Origin: MED-G116 sp038107835
GTDB lineage: Bacteria; Pseudomonadota; Alphaproteobacteria; Puniceispirillales; Puniceispirillaceae
Assembly (NCBI GenBank): GCA_038107835.1
Contig: JAYNHH010000015.1
Location: forward strand, 1-53,975
DNA length: 53,975 nt
Direction: 5' to 3'
A program made the translations under genes and the position numbers. The notes under the pieces were generated by a model, which made no database searches, was not told where the DNA came from, and was given only the letters and a program-made list of their open reading frames with translations. Below are positions 25,424 through 34,081 of the stretch, piece after piece; the first letter of the stretch is position 1; each line of letters opens with the position of its first letter.

Positions 25424-26167
25424 TTGACGGTCTCTAATGGCGACTGGCCCATAACTGTCGTTGAGACAGCAACATCCTCGTCCGATCTTGTCCGTGCGGC
25501 GGCGGCTGACGGTGCCCCCGAGGGTACCGGCTTTCTGGTCGGAAGACAGACCGCGGGTCGTGGCCGGCGCGGTCGTCACTGGGCCTCCCAGCAGGGCGGC
25601 ATGTATTATTCTGTCCTGTTGAAACCTCCATTTCCGTCCAGCCGCTGGTTTGGGTTGTCCTTTATTGCCTGTCTTGCCATTCGTGATGTGATCGCGAGCT
25701 ATCTTACGGACCAGACTATTGGTCTGAAATGGCCGAATGATGTTGTCATTGCCGGGCGGGGAAAGCTCTGCGGAATCCTGATAGAGGTGGCGGGCGATAA
25801 TCTGATTGTTGGGACGGGGGTCAATATCGCTCCGGTTTCACCGCTTGCAGACGCGCCGTTTGAGCCAGTGGCAATGGATGATTTCGGCGAGACCAGCGTC
25901 GCGCCACATGCGCTTGCCACAGCGTATCAGATGCAACTGGCACGCCGCTATGCGGCCTTTGTCGAAACTGGTTTTGCCCCGGTCCGGTCCGAATGGCTGT
26001 CGCATTGTGTTCACCGCCGGCAGGTGATGACGGTGCATCTTGCCGATACCGCCATCAGCGGTGTTTTTGCCGATCTTGGCGAGGACGGCACTCTGCATCT
26101 TCTTGCTGATGACGGCACGACGCACCATATCTCCACCGGAGACGTCGAACTTATGGGACAGGTCTGA
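25424..26167 (+). CDS. birA: biotin-[acetyl-CoA-carboxylase] ligase, catalytic form
   Basis: About 247 aa biotin protein ligase that adenylates biotin and joins it to acetyl-CoA and other carboxylases. Visible motifs are GRQTAGRGRRGRHW (biotinyl-AMP loop), KWPNDVV and GKLCGILIE. There is no N-terminal winged-helix domain, so it is not a repressor. The start is unclear. GTG at 25394 overlaps nuoN, GTG at 25412 is possible, and TTG at 25424 has GGGAG about five bases upstream and gives the family-length N-terminus. Its TGA overlaps coaX. Confidence 0.88.
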   Translation: MTVSNGDWPITVVETATSSSDLVRAAAADGAPEGTGFLVGRQTAGRGRRGRHWASQQGGMYYSVLLKPPFPSSRWFGLSFIACLAIRDVIASYLTDQTIGLKWPNDVVIAGRGKLCGILIEVAGDNLIVGTGVNIAPVSPLADAPFEPVAMDDFGETSVAPHALATAYQMQLARRYAAFVETGFAPVRSEWLSHCVHRRQVMTVHLADTAISGVFADLGEDGTLHLLADDGTTHHISTGDVELMGQV

Positions 26168-26955
26168 TGCTGCTGGCGCTCGATATAGGCAACACGAATG
26201 TCGTTGCAGCCCTGTATGAAGGCGACCGGCAGATGGGCCTGTGGCGATTTGCCAGCGATGTCAGCCTTGCGGATACAGCCTATCAGGCACTCCTTGCCGA
26301 CAGTCTTGGTGACGCCGTCGCCACTGTCGATGGGGTGATCATTGCCAGCGTTGTTCCCGGGCTCACACCTCTGGTACAGAGCGCAGCGCAGCGCCTGTTT
26401 GCCTGCCGCGTGATGGTGGTTGGCAGTGCTGATGTTGATCTTGGCATCAAAGTCAATATTGACAAGCCGGAACAGGCAGGCGCCGACCGTCTGGTCAATG
26501 CGGTTGGTGCCAGGGCAAGCCACAGCCTGCCAGCGATCATTCTTGATTTTGGCACGGCGACAACGCTTGATCTGATTGCAGCTGACGGTTCCTATGAGGG
26601 TGGAATCATCGCCCCCGGCGTCAATCTGTCGGTTGATGCCCTCGAACGTGCGGCGGCCCAACTGCCGCGTCTTGAGGTGCGGCCATGGGCTGACGATTTG
26701 CCGATTTTGGGAAAAAATACGGTCTCGGCAATGGAATCTGGGGTGTTCTGGGGCTATGTAAGCATGATCGACGGTCTGTTGACCCGGCTGCGCGGCCGCT
26801 ATGGAAAATCCCTGCCGGCAATCGCGACGGGCGGTCTTGCCAGCCTGTTTGCTGTCCATGTGCCCGGCATTACCATGGTTGATCCCGATCTGACGGTGAA
26901 AGGCCTTGTTGAAATTCATGCGCGAAACGGCGCGACTAACGAAACGGATGTTTGA
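26167..26955 (+). CDS. coaX: type III pantothenate kinase
   Basis: 262 aa ASKHA-fold kinase that phosphorylates pantothenate, the first step of CoA synthesis. The phosphate-binding motif DIGNTNV is at residues 5-11, the second, DFGTATTLDLI, is near 123-133, and GADRLVNAVGA and EGGIIAPGV are conserved. Start overlaps the birA stop (TGATG). The birA-coaX-rnj order is typical of alphaproteobacteria downstream of nuoN. Confidence 0.94.
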   Translation: MLLALDIGNTNVVAALYEGDRQMGLWRFASDVSLADTAYQALLADSLGDAVATVDGVIIASVVPGLTPLVQSAAQRLFACRVMVVGSADVDLGIKVNIDKPEQAGADRLVNAVGARASHSLPAIILDFGTATTLDLIAADGSYEGGIIAPGVNLSVDALERAAAQLPRLEVRPWADDLPILGKNTVSAMESGVFWGYVSMIDGLLTRLRGRYGKSLPAIATGGLASLFAVHVPGITMVDPDLTVKGLVEIHARNGATNETDV

Positions 26956-28673
26956 TGTATAAGAAGGATGATTTGCTGTTTGTACCGCTTGGCGGGTCCG
27001 GAGAGATTGGTATGAATGCCAACCTCTATCACTACCGTGACAGCTGGCTGATGGTCGATCTCGGCATTTCCTTTCCCGATGAAAGCACTCCCGGCATTGA
27101 TGTCATCCTGCCTGACCTGACCTTTATCGAACAGCGTCGCGACAGGCTGGCGGGGCTTGTTCTCACGCATGGGCATGAGGATCATCTGGGCGCCATTCCC
27201 TATCTCTGGAACCGCATTCAATGCCCTGTCTATGGCAGTGCCTTCACCCTTGCCCTGCTGCGTCGCAAACTGGCGGAGTCACGCTTTGACCATGAGGTGC
27301 CGCTGATTGAACTTGGCATGGGCGCGGTTGAGCAGATTGGCGCCTTTGGCGTTGAGCTGGTTGGACTCAGTCATTCGATCCCGGATCCGGCCGCGCTTGC
27401 CATCCGCACCGAGGCGGGGGTCGTTCTGCACACCGGTGACTGGAAGTTTGACAAAACGCCAATGCTTGGCACTGACACTGACAGTGAACGTCTTGCCGAG
27501 ATTGGCAAGGAGGGGGTGCTGGCCATGGTCGGTGATTCGACCAACGCCATGGTCGAGGGGCGAACCGGTTCCGAGGCCGAGGCGCGTGACGGGCTGAAAA
27601 AGGTGATTGCCGAGGCAACAGGCCGTGTTGCGGTGACCTGTTTTGCCAGCAATGTGGCGCGTATCGATTCGATCGTGAAGGCGGCGCAGGCGAATGACCG
27701 GTCAGTTGCCATTGTTGGCCGGGCGCTGAACCGTGCCATGTCCGCTGCGCGTGAGGTTGGTTATCTCCGGGATCTGCCTGATTTCGTCCCAGAGGGCGAT
27801 ATTGAGCTTGTGCCACGTGAGCATCTGGTGGTCATCTGCACCGGCACCCAGGGCGAGCCTCGCGCTGCAATGGCGCGGATTGCGGCGGGCGCTCATGAGT
27901 CGGTTTCGCTGGAAGCTGGCGATACGGTGATCTATTCCTCGCGCCAGATTCCCGGCAATGAAAATGCGATCAGCAAGGTTCAGGACATGTTGATCCGCCG
28001 GAAAATCAAACTTGTAACGGATGAGGATGCGCCGGTTCATGTCTCGGGCCATCCATCACGTGATGAAATGGTCGAGATGTATGGGCTGGTGCGCCCGCAG
28101 ATTGCGATTCCGGTGCATGGAACGGCGCGGCATCTGATGGCGCATGCGGCGCTGGCCAAAAGCTGTCAGGTGGCGCAGACCGTCATTCCCGACAATGGTG
28201 CCATGATTCGCCTGAATGGTCGCTCCTCCGGTGATGATGGCAATTACCGGGCCGAAATCATTGATGATGTTCATACAGGTGCGCTCACCCATGAGGGAGG
28301 GCAGATTATCGAGGTGCAGTCGGATATGCTGCGCGCCCGGCGGCGGATGCTGTGGAATGGTGCTGTCACTGCCAGCGTCGTGCTGAACCGTTCGGGTGCG
28401 CTCTGTGCGGTGCCGACGGTCTCACAGACCGGGATCAGCGACCAGAATGCTGCCGATGATTACATTGCTGCCGCCAGCATCGCCATCGAGGATGCGATTG
28501 GCGTGCTTGGCCGCGGGGCGCGGCGCAATGACCACTCGGTCGAGGAGGTGGTCTCGCAGGCGGTGCGCCGTGTTGCCAAATCCATGTTTGGTCTGCGGCC
28601 GATTGCGCATGTGCATGTCATTCGTGTCGGACATGAGGATGTTGCCGATGATGCTGAGGATCTGATTGCATGA
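26955..28673 (+). CDS. rnj: ribonuclease J
   Basis: 572 aa metallo-beta-lactamase/beta-CASP RNase with endo- and 5'-3' exonuclease activity on mRNA and rRNA precursors. The zinc motif is His72-x-His74-x-Asp76-His77 (THGHEDHLGAIPYLW). HTGDWKFD and SGHPSRDE supply further ligands. ATG at 26955 overlaps the coaX stop; a TTG at 26952 is less likely. Its stop overlaps the next gene (ATGA). A normal length for the alphaproteobacterial form. Confidence 0.94.
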   Translation: MYKKDDLLFVPLGGSGEIGMNANLYHYRDSWLMVDLGISFPDESTPGIDVILPDLTFIEQRRDRLAGLVLTHGHEDHLGAIPYLWNRIQCPVYGSAFTLALLRRKLAESRFDHEVPLIELGMGAVEQIGAFGVELVGLSHSIPDPAALAIRTEAGVVLHTGDWKFDKTPMLGTDTDSERLAEIGKEGVLAMVGDSTNAMVEGRTGSEAEARDGLKKVIAEATGRVAVTCFASNVARIDSIVKAAQANDRSVAIVGRALNRAMSAAREVGYLRDLPDFVPEGDIELVPREHLVVICTGTQGEPRAAMARIAAGAHESVSLEAGDTVIYSSRQIPGNENAISKVQDMLIRRKIKLVTDEDAPVHVSGHPSRDEMVEMYGLVRPQIAIPVHGTARHLMAHAALAKSCQVAQTVIPDNGAMIRLNGRSSGDDGNYRAEIIDDVHTGALTHEGGQIIEVQSDMLRARRRMLWNGAVTASVVLNRSGALCAVPTVSQTGISDQNAADDYIAAASIAIEDAIGVLGRGARRNDHSVEEVVSQAVRRVAKSMFGLRPIAHVHVIRVGHEDVADDAEDLIA

Positions 28674-29080
28674 TTGGCCGCGTCAACCATGTGGCAATTG
28701 CCGTGCCGGATGTCGAGGCTGCCAGCGCGATCTGGCAGGCCAGCCTTGGCGCTGACTGCAGCCAGCCACGGGATTTGCCCGAACATGGCGTGCGACTGGT
28801 CTTTGTGACCGCGCCGAATGCGAAAATTGAATTGATGGAGCCGCTTGGGGATGAGTCGCCAATCATGTCCTTTCTTCGGCGCAATCCGGATGGTGGCATA
28901 CACCATATCTGCTATGAGGTGGATGACATTCTCGCGGCACGTGATCGGCTGGTCGGTGAGGGGGCGCGTGTGCTTGGTGACGGCACGCCCCGGACCGGGG
29001 CGCATGGAAATCCTGTTCTGTTTCTGCATCCCAAGGATTTCTGCGGCACACTGATTGAACTTGAGGAAGTGAACGGCTGA
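28670..29080 (+). CDS. mce: methylmalonyl-CoA epimerase
   Basis: 136 aa VOC-fold enzyme that racemises methylmalonyl-CoA between its R and S forms, as needed in propionate and odd-chain catabolism. Expected metal ligands are His7 (NHVAIAV), Glu54 (KIELMEP), His78 or His79 (GGIHHICYEV) and Glu130 (GTLIELEE). Overlaps RNase J by four bases and the next gene by one. No mutase subunits lie in this window. Confidence 0.9.
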   Translation: MIGRVNHVAIAVPDVEAASAIWQASLGADCSQPRDLPEHGVRLVFVTAPNAKIELMEPLGDESPIMSFLRRNPDGGIHHICYEVDDILAARDRLVGEGARVLGDGTPRTGAHGNPVLFLHPKDFCGTLIELEEVNG

Positions 29081-29316
29081 TGGATTTTGTCTCGGGACTT
29101 GTGGTTTATATTCTGCTGTGGTGGTGGGTGTTTTTGATGAGTCTTCCCTTTGGTGTTCGCCCCCTGGCTGAACCGGAGCAGGGGCATGCCACCTCAGCGC
29201 CGGCAAAACCAATGCTCTGGCGCAAGATGGCAGCATCAACACTGATCGCAGGTGGGTTGTTTGTACTTGTCTATCTGGTGATTGATTCGGGCGTCATTTC
29301 TTTCCAGCCGGAGTAA
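29080..29316 (+). CDS. DUF1467-family small membrane protein
   Basis: 78 aa with two predicted helices (about 3-23 and 52-72). The motif WWWVFLMSLPFGVRPLAEPEQG is characteristic of the alphaproteobacterial DUF1467 family, usually found just after mce and before proS. Here an assembly gap follows, so proS may be in the missing bases or on another contig. Start overlaps the mce stop (TGATG). Function unknown. Confidence 0.85.
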   Translation: MDFVSGLVVYILLWWWVFLMSLPFGVRPLAEPEQGHATSAPAKPMLWRKMAASTLIAGGLFVLVYLVIDSGVISFQPE

Positions 29317-29376
29317 ACCGCTGTTTCAGGGCCAACCAGCCGTGGGATGAGCTGGTGGATAAAGTGGCTCCAAAAA

Positions 29377-29476
29377 NNNNNNNNNNNNNNNNNNNNNNNN
29401 NNNNNNNNNNNNNNNNNNNNNNNNNNNNNNNNNNNNNNNNNNNNNNNNNNNNNNNNNNNNNNNNNNNNNNNNNNNN
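29377..29476. other. assembly gap of 100 N
   Basis: Exactly 100 Ns, the usual placeholder for a gap of unknown size. It breaks the nuo-DUF1467 block from the rpiB block, so the linkage of the two halves is not proved by this sequence. The bases on the left of the gap show no recognisable gene. Confidence 0.99.
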
Positions 29477-29487
29477 AAAAACGAAAA

Positions 29488-29515
29488 AGCAAGGCATGCG
29501 CCTTGCTGTTTCTTT
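29488..29515. terminator. intrinsic terminator-like hairpin, possibly bidirectional
   Basis: AGCAAGGC (29488-29495) pairs perfectly with GCCTTGCT (29500-29507) around a 4-base loop ATGC. It is preceded by an A-rich tract (AAAAACGAAAAA) and followed by GTTTCTTT. So U-tracts would follow the stem when read in either direction. It probably ends a transcript whose gene is lost in the gap. Confidence 0.7.
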
Positions 29516-29820
29516 ATCCCCCGACCATTTGCGGTCAGAGAACTCTCCCTAAACCCGGTTTTTACAACCCGTTGGAATTACGGTATGCACGAATGATGTG
29601 TTTGTCGATAGAAAATTAATCTTTTTTTTCAAAAATGCACAACAAATTGATATGAAACATGCGGCGCCGCGCAGAACCGATGCCGACAGCCCCGGCTCTG
29701 CATGAATAACTGGGATTTTTCGCTGGATTGCCTGTTGGAAAATCGTTATGCGAGGAGCCATGAAACCGGACAGTGGGCCGATGGCCATTGCCGGAAAGGA
29801 TGTTGAGTTTTCGGAGAGGA
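29516..29820. other. leader region upstream of rpiB, no gene seen
   Basis: 305 bases with no convincing ORF on either strand. It holds a T/A-rich stretch near 29615-29660 that could carry the rpiB promoter. A perfect palindrome GCGGCGCCGC follows, and then an imperfect hairpin with arms GCAGAACCG and CGGCTCTGC. The leader may be structured RNA, but I match it to no known riboswitch class. An antisense ORF over this region and rpiB is rejected. Confidence 0.4.
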
Positions 29821-30294
29821 ATGGGCGTGACAGACGTAACAATAGCGGGATATTCAGACGTGATTTACCTGTCTTCTGATCACGCTGGCATTGATCTGCG
29901 TGGACAGGTGGCAACGCATTTGACGCTTTCAGGCTATAAAGTGCGGGATCTGGGGCCAACCGTCGGTGAATCGGTGGATTATCCTGACTTCGGTGCAAAG
30001 CTGGCAGAGGCGTTGCGGGATGACCCGAGCGCACGTGGCATTGCGATTTGTGGAAGTGGTATAGGTATTTCGATTGCGGTAAACCGGTTTTCCTGGGCGC
30101 GTGCTGCTCTGGTATCGGACCCGGTTGCTGCGCGTCTGTGCCGCCAACATAATGATGCCAATGTGCTTGCGCTTGGTGAGAGGCTGATTGCACCGGAAAC
30201 GGCGTTGGCATGTGTCGACGCCTTTCTGCAGACGGAATTCGAGGGCGGGCGTCATCAACGGCGCGTTGACAAATTGACAGAGCTTCCCAAATAG
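29821..30294 (+). CDS. rpiB: ribose-5-phosphate isomerase B (RpiB/LacAB family)
   Basis: 157 aa isomerase interconverting ribose 5-phosphate and ribulose 5-phosphate. The catalytic Cys77 is in AICGSGIGI, and the phosphate-binding His21 lies in SSDHAG. The end of the active site, CRQHNDANVLALGERL, is conserved. The frame is open to 29773, but ATG at 29821 has GGAGAGGA just upstream and matches the family start. Sits before glyA, the usual alphaproteobacterial order. Confidence 0.92.
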   Translation: MGVTDVTIAGYSDVIYLSSDHAGIDLRGQVATHLTLSGYKVRDLGPTVGESVDYPDFGAKLAEALRDDPSARGIAICGSGIGISIAVNRFSWARAALVSDPVAARLCRQHNDANVLALGERLIAPETALACVDAFLQTEFEGGRHQRRVDKLTELPK

Positions 30295-30336
30295 GGATGG
30301 TCGCACAATGTGTGTTCCGGGGGGCCGATGACTTGT

Positions 30337-30359
30337 TTAGATGGCGTGATGCCATCTAA
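30337..30359. other. 9-bp inverted repeat between rpiB and glyA
   Basis: TTAGATGGC (30337-30345) and GCCATCTAA (30351-30359) are perfect complements with the loop GTGAT. No T-run follows and glyA starts 21 bases later, so it is not a terminator by itself. It may be an operator or an mRNA structure near the glyA ribosome-binding site. Confidence 0.6.
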
Positions 30360-30380
30360 CGGAAGATGGAGAATGGAATT

Positions 30381-31676
30381 ATGGATGACATCAGACAGCA
30401 GAGCGTAATGAGTGGCTTTTTCTCGGCAACCCTGCGCGAGAGCGATCCTGAAATCGCCGCAGCGATCGAGCATGAACTGATCCGCCAGCAGGACCAGATC
30501 GAGATGATCGCCTCTGAAAACATTGTCAGCGTTGCGGTTATGGAGGCACAGGGATCGGTCTTCACCAACAAATATGCTGAAGGCTATTCGGGCCGCCGCT
30601 ATTACGGTGGCTGTGAATATATGGATGTTGTTGAAACGCTTGCCATTGAGCGGGCAAAACAGCTGTTCAGCTGCAACTATGTCAATGTGCAGCCGCATTC
30701 CGGTGCGCAGGCCAATCAGGCGGTGTTCCTGTCGCTGTTGCAGCCGGGCGACACCATTCTTGGCATGTCGCTGGCCGCGGGCGGCCATCTGACCCATGGG
30801 GCCGCGCCGAACCTGTCTGGTAAATGGTTCAATGCGGAACAATATGGTGTGAACGCTGAAACCGGCCAGATTGACTATGATGAGTTGATGGCAAAAGCGA
30901 GGGAATGCAAGCCAAAGCTGATCCTTGCGGGTGGCTCAGCCTATCCTCGCACGCTTGATTTTGCGGCTTTCCGCAAGATTGCTGATGAGGTGGGAGCCTA
31001 TCTGATGGTCGATATGGCGCACATCTCCGGTCTGGTTGCTGCCGGGGTGCATCCCAACCCGGTACCACACGCCCATGTCGTTACATCGACAACGCACAAG
31101 ACGCTGCGCGCTGGTCGTGGCGGCATCATCCTGTGCAATGACGAGGCGCTTGGCAAAAAATTCAATTCTGCTGTCTTTCCGGGACTTCAGGGCGGGCCGT
31201 TGATGCATGCCATTGCCGGCAAGGCGGTCGCCTTTGGCGAGGCGTTGCGGCCTGAATTCCGCGACTATATCGAGCGTGTGGTGGCGAATGCCCATATCCT
31301 GTCCGAAACCCTTGTCGAGCGTGGCGCGGCGATTGTATCGGGTGGCACCGACACGCATCTGGCGCTGGTTGATTTGCGGCCAAAGGGGCTGACCGGTGAC
31401 ATCACCGAAGTCTCGCTGGAGCATGCCGGCATCACCTGCAACAAGAATGGCATTCCCTTTGATCCACAGCCGCCAATGGTCACATCGGGTGTCCGTCTTG
31501 GCACGCCAGCGGGAACAACACGCGGATTTGGCCAGGATGAGTTCATTCAGATCGGTCATCTGATTGGCGATGTCTTTGACGGTCTCGCCGCCAACCCGTC
31601 CGATAACAGCAAGGTTGAGGCAGAGGTGCGCAAGAAGGTTCGGGCGCTATGTCAGGCTTTCCCAATCTATCAATAG
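30381..31676 (+). CDS. glyA: serine hydroxymethyltransferase
   Basis: 431 aa PLP enzyme of one-carbon metabolism that turns serine and tetrahydrofolate into glycine and 5,10-methylene-THF. The PLP lysine is Lys240 in TSTTHKTLRAGRGG. VDMAHISGLVAAGVHPNP precedes it, and the N-terminal IEMIASENIVS is typical. ATG at 30381 has GGAG about nine bases before it; an in-frame ATG at 30366 lies upstream. A 9-bp hairpin lies in the leader. Confidence 0.96.
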   Translation: MDDIRQQSVMSGFFSATLRESDPEIAAAIEHELIRQQDQIEMIASENIVSVAVMEAQGSVFTNKYAEGYSGRRYYGGCEYMDVVETLAIERAKQLFSCNYVNVQPHSGAQANQAVFLSLLQPGDTILGMSLAAGGHLTHGAAPNLSGKWFNAEQYGVNAETGQIDYDELMAKARECKPKLILAGGSAYPRTLDFAAFRKIADEVGAYLMVDMAHISGLVAAGVHPNPVPHAHVVTSTTHKTLRAGRGGIILCNDEALGKKFNSAVFPGLQGGPLMHAIAGKAVAFGEALRPEFRDYIERVVANAHILSETLVERGAAIVSGGTDTHLALVDLRPKGLTGDITEVSLEHAGITCNKNGIPFDPQPPMVTSGVRLGTPAGTTRGFGQDEFIQIGHLIGDVFDGLAANPSDNSKVEAEVRKKVRALCQAFPIYQ

Positions 31677-31721
31677 TGTGTACACTTCCGGCTCCAACAA
31701 TATGTAGCGTGGCGCAGGAAG

Positions 31722-32174
31722 ATGATTTGTCCATTTTGTGGAAATGAGGAAACGCAGGTAAAGGATTCCAGACCTGCCGAGGATGGCGCTGCAATCAGGC
31801 GGCGCCGTCTATGCGGCAGGTGTGAGGCTCGTTTTACCACTTTTGAGCGTGTGCAGCTGCGCGAGATCACGATCGTCAAGCGAAATGGCAGACGGTCGGT
31901 CTTTGAGCGTGACAAACTTGAGCGCTCGTTTCAGATTGCCCTTCGCAAGCGTGATGTTGACCCGGAGGATACAGCGCGGGCCATCAATGGCATTGTCCGC
32001 AAGCTGGAGAGTTTCGCCGAGGGCGATGTCCCGTCCGAACATGTTGGCGAGCTGGTGATGGCGGCGCTGCATGAACTCGATCACGTCGCCTATATCCGTT
32101 ATGCGTCGGTCTATCGCAATTTTGGCGAGGCAAAGGATTTTGAGGCGTTTGTGGACAAAGAACTTGGTGACTGA
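31722..32174 (+). CDS. nrdR: transcriptional repressor NrdR
   Basis: 150 aa regulator of ribonucleotide reductase genes. The N-terminal zinc ribbon has Cys3, Cys6, Cys31 and Cys34 (CPFCGNEE and LCGRCEARFTTFER), and the ATP-cone domain covers about 49-139, sensing ATP and dATP. No NrdR box was found in this window. It overlaps ribD by eight bases. Confidence 0.95.
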   Translation: MICPFCGNEETQVKDSRPAEDGAAIRRRRLCGRCEARFTTFERVQLREITIVKRNGRRSVFERDKLERSFQIALRKRDVDPEDTARAINGIVRKLESFAEGDVPSEHVGELVMAALHELDHVAYIRYASVYRNFGEAKDFEAFVDKELGD

Positions 32175-33312
32175 CACGCCCACGGCCCAGAAAATCTCCA
32201 ACACAGACTGCCACTGGATGCGGGTTGCCATCGCTGCATCGCGCCGTGCCGAGGGACGAACGGCGGAAAATCCGCCCGTCGGCTGCGCGATTGTCAGTGC
32301 GGCTGGTCAACTTCTGTCTGTCGGGCATACGGGAAAGGGGGGGCGTCCTCATGCCGAGACCGAAGCCATGGCCAAATCACCTGCGGCCCTGCTTGCCGGC
32401 GCCACCGCCTTTGTCACGCTTGAGCCTTGCGCCCATACGGGCCAGACCGGTCCCTGTGCCGACGCTCTGATCGCCCGGAAAATTGCACGGGTTGTCATTG
32501 CTGTTGCCGATCCTGACAAACGTGTGAATGGTGCCGGCATCAAACGGCTGCGTGCCGCGGGCATTGCCGTTGAGGTTGGTGTCTGCGCCGCTGAGGCAGG
32601 GCGTGTGCTGGCTGGTTTTCTCATGCGCCAGACGGCGTCTCGCCCCTTTGTGACATGGAAAACGGCAACCTCGCTTGATGGCATGATTGCGCTTGCTGAT
32701 GGTCAGAAGCGCTGGCTGACAGGCCCGGAAATGCGGCGCTATGTGCATCTGCTGCGCAGTCGCACCGATGGCCTGCTCTCGGCGATTGGCACGGTGCTGG
32801 CCGATGATCCGGAATTTACCTGCCGTTTGCCGGGTCTTTCCGGTGATGGCCCGGCGCGTTTCATTCTGGATACAAATCTGCGGACGCCAGTGTCATCAGC
32901 CCTTGTCAGAACATGCGACCAGGCACCGCTGACGCTGTTCTATCACGAGGGCGCACCCTCCGACAGGATGACCGCGCTTGCTGATGCTGGGGTTGCGCTT
33001 GCTGAACTGCCGCTCGATGCGGAGGGCAGGCTGGACCTTCCCGCCGCGATGCAGGCAATGGCGGCCACTGGCTGCAACCATGTCATGGTTGAGGCTGGTG
33101 CTGGGCTGTCTGGCAGCCTGTTCTCGCATGATCTGATTGACCGGATCGTCTGGACGCAGAGCCATCATCTTATCGGTGGTGACGCAATTCCAGCAATCGG
33201 CGGCATGTCAATGCTGGCGTTACCGGACCGGACACACTATATCCTCAGCGATGAGGGGCGTCTCGGTGATGACCGATGGCTTGTTCTTGACCGGCGCTCT
33301 GGTGAAAATTGA
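32167..33312 (+). CDS. ribD: bifunctional riboflavin biosynthesis protein RibD (deaminase/reductase)
   Basis: About 381 aa, two domains. The N-terminal CDA-like deaminase (about 18-150) has the zinc motif His62-Ala-Glu64 in PHAETEAM and two Cys in EPCAHTGQTGPCADAL. The C-terminal reductase domain starts around residue 155 (RPFVTWKTATSLDGMIAL). The start is taken as GTG at 32167, overlapping nrdR; ATG at 32218 would cut into the domain, and the frame extends back to 32071 inside nrdR. First gene of the riboflavin set. Confidence 0.9.
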   Translation: MTDTPTAQKISNTDCHWMRVAIAASRRAEGRTAENPPVGCAIVSAAGQLLSVGHTGKGGRPHAETEAMAKSPAALLAGATAFVTLEPCAHTGQTGPCADALIARKIARVVIAVADPDKRVNGAGIKRLRAAGIAVEVGVCAAEAGRVLAGFLMRQTASRPFVTWKTATSLDGMIALADGQKRWLTGPEMRRYVHLLRSRTDGLLSAIGTVLADDPEFTCRLPGLSGDGPARFILDTNLRTPVSSALVRTCDQAPLTLFYHEGAPSDRMTALADAGVALAELPLDAEGRLDLPAAMQAMAATGCNHVMVEAGAGLSGSLFSHDLIDRIVWTQSHHLIGGDAIPAIGGMSMLALPDRTHYILSDEGRLGDDRWLVLDRRSGEN

Positions 33313-33357
33313 CATGGATGAGGGTGGCCCGCGGCCGGTCCCCCGGAAAGAACAGCT

Positions 33358-33960
33358 ATGTTCACAGGCATTGTAACGGCAACAGGAACGATCATCTCCG
33401 TCTATGACAGGGGGGATCGTGTGTTGCGCGTTGGCTGCGTCTGGCCCTGCAATGAAATCGCCATTGGCGCTTCAATCGCGCATTCAGGCATCTGTCTGAC
33501 CGTCATTTCACGCGATGCGCACAGCTTTGAGGTCGCAGCATCGGCAGAAACCGTCAATGTGACAACGCTTGGTCAGTGGCGTGAGGGTGATATCATCAAT
33601 CTGGAACGGGCCTTGTGCCTCGGTGATGAACTTGGTGGTCATATGGTGTCGGGCCATGTTGATGGTCTTGCCGTGGTGAAATCCATCACGCCCATCGGTG
33701 ACAGCCATGAAGTATGGTTTGAGGCGCCGGTTGAACTGGCTGGCTTTATCGCGCAGAAAGGCTCGATCACTCTTGATGGCGTTTCCTTGACGGTAAATGC
33801 GGTCAGGAGCAGCGAATTCAGTGTGAATGTGATCGAACATAGCTGGCAGGTGACAACGCTCGGCCGGATCATGGTCGGACAGAAGCTCAATATGGAAATT
33901 GACATGCTGGCGCGCTATGTTGCGCGGCTTGCGGATTACCGGCGTGATCAGTCGGCGTGA
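33358..33960 (+). CDS. ribE: riboflavin synthase, alpha subunit type
   Basis: 200 aa with two lumazine-binding repeats: residues 1-95 (MFTGIVTATGTI, then HSGICLTVISRD) and 96-195 (GHMVSGHVDGLAVV, then GVSLTVNAV). It dismutates two 6,7-dimethyl-8-ribityllumazine to riboflavin. Genes ribD, ribE and ribH are close, but ribBA, usual between ribE and ribH in alphaproteobacteria, is missing here. A 132-base spacer takes its place. Confidence 0.95.
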   Translation: MFTGIVTATGTIISVYDRGDRVLRVGCVWPCNEIAIGASIAHSGICLTVISRDAHSFEVAASAETVNVTTLGQWREGDIINLERALCLGDELGGHMVSGHVDGLAVVKSITPIGDSHEVWFEAPVELAGFIAQKGSITLDGVSLTVNAVRSSEFSVNVIEHSWQVTTLGRIMVGQKLNMEIDMLARYVARLADYRRDQSA

Positions 33961-34012
33961 TCACCTGCATGGCTTTCGCCCTGTCTATCTGCTATCTAAC
34001 AGGCGGGCAGAT

Positions 34013-34081
34013 ATGAACGGCCCTGCCAAACGGTTGGTGGAACGAACCTTGCCTTCTTGGCCCAGACTTTGTGACGAATAA
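34013..34081 (+). CDS. 22-codon ORF in the ribE-ribH spacer, possibly not a gene
   Basis: ATG at 34013 opens a 22-residue frame (MNGPAKRLVERTLPSWPRLC, then two acidic residues) that ends 11 bases before ribH. A weak GGGCAG lies upstream. It matches no family I know. It could be a leader peptide that couples translation to ribH, a remnant, or chance. I list it because it is the only frame in this spacer. Confidence 0.2.
   Translation: MNGPAKRLVERTLPSWPRLCDE

Noticed and set aside
26011..26919. 302-residue minus-strand frame over birA and coaX
   Set aside because: Opposite two clear enzyme genes; no domain.
29317..29376. Possible gene fragment on the minus strand at the left side of the gap
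   Set aside because: About 20 residues only (GWLALKQRFTPAGKK) before a stop; too short to assign to a family.
29549..30355. 268-residue minus-strand frame over rpiB and its leader
   Set aside because: rpiB on the plus strand has all catalytic residues. The minus frame has no family resemblance.
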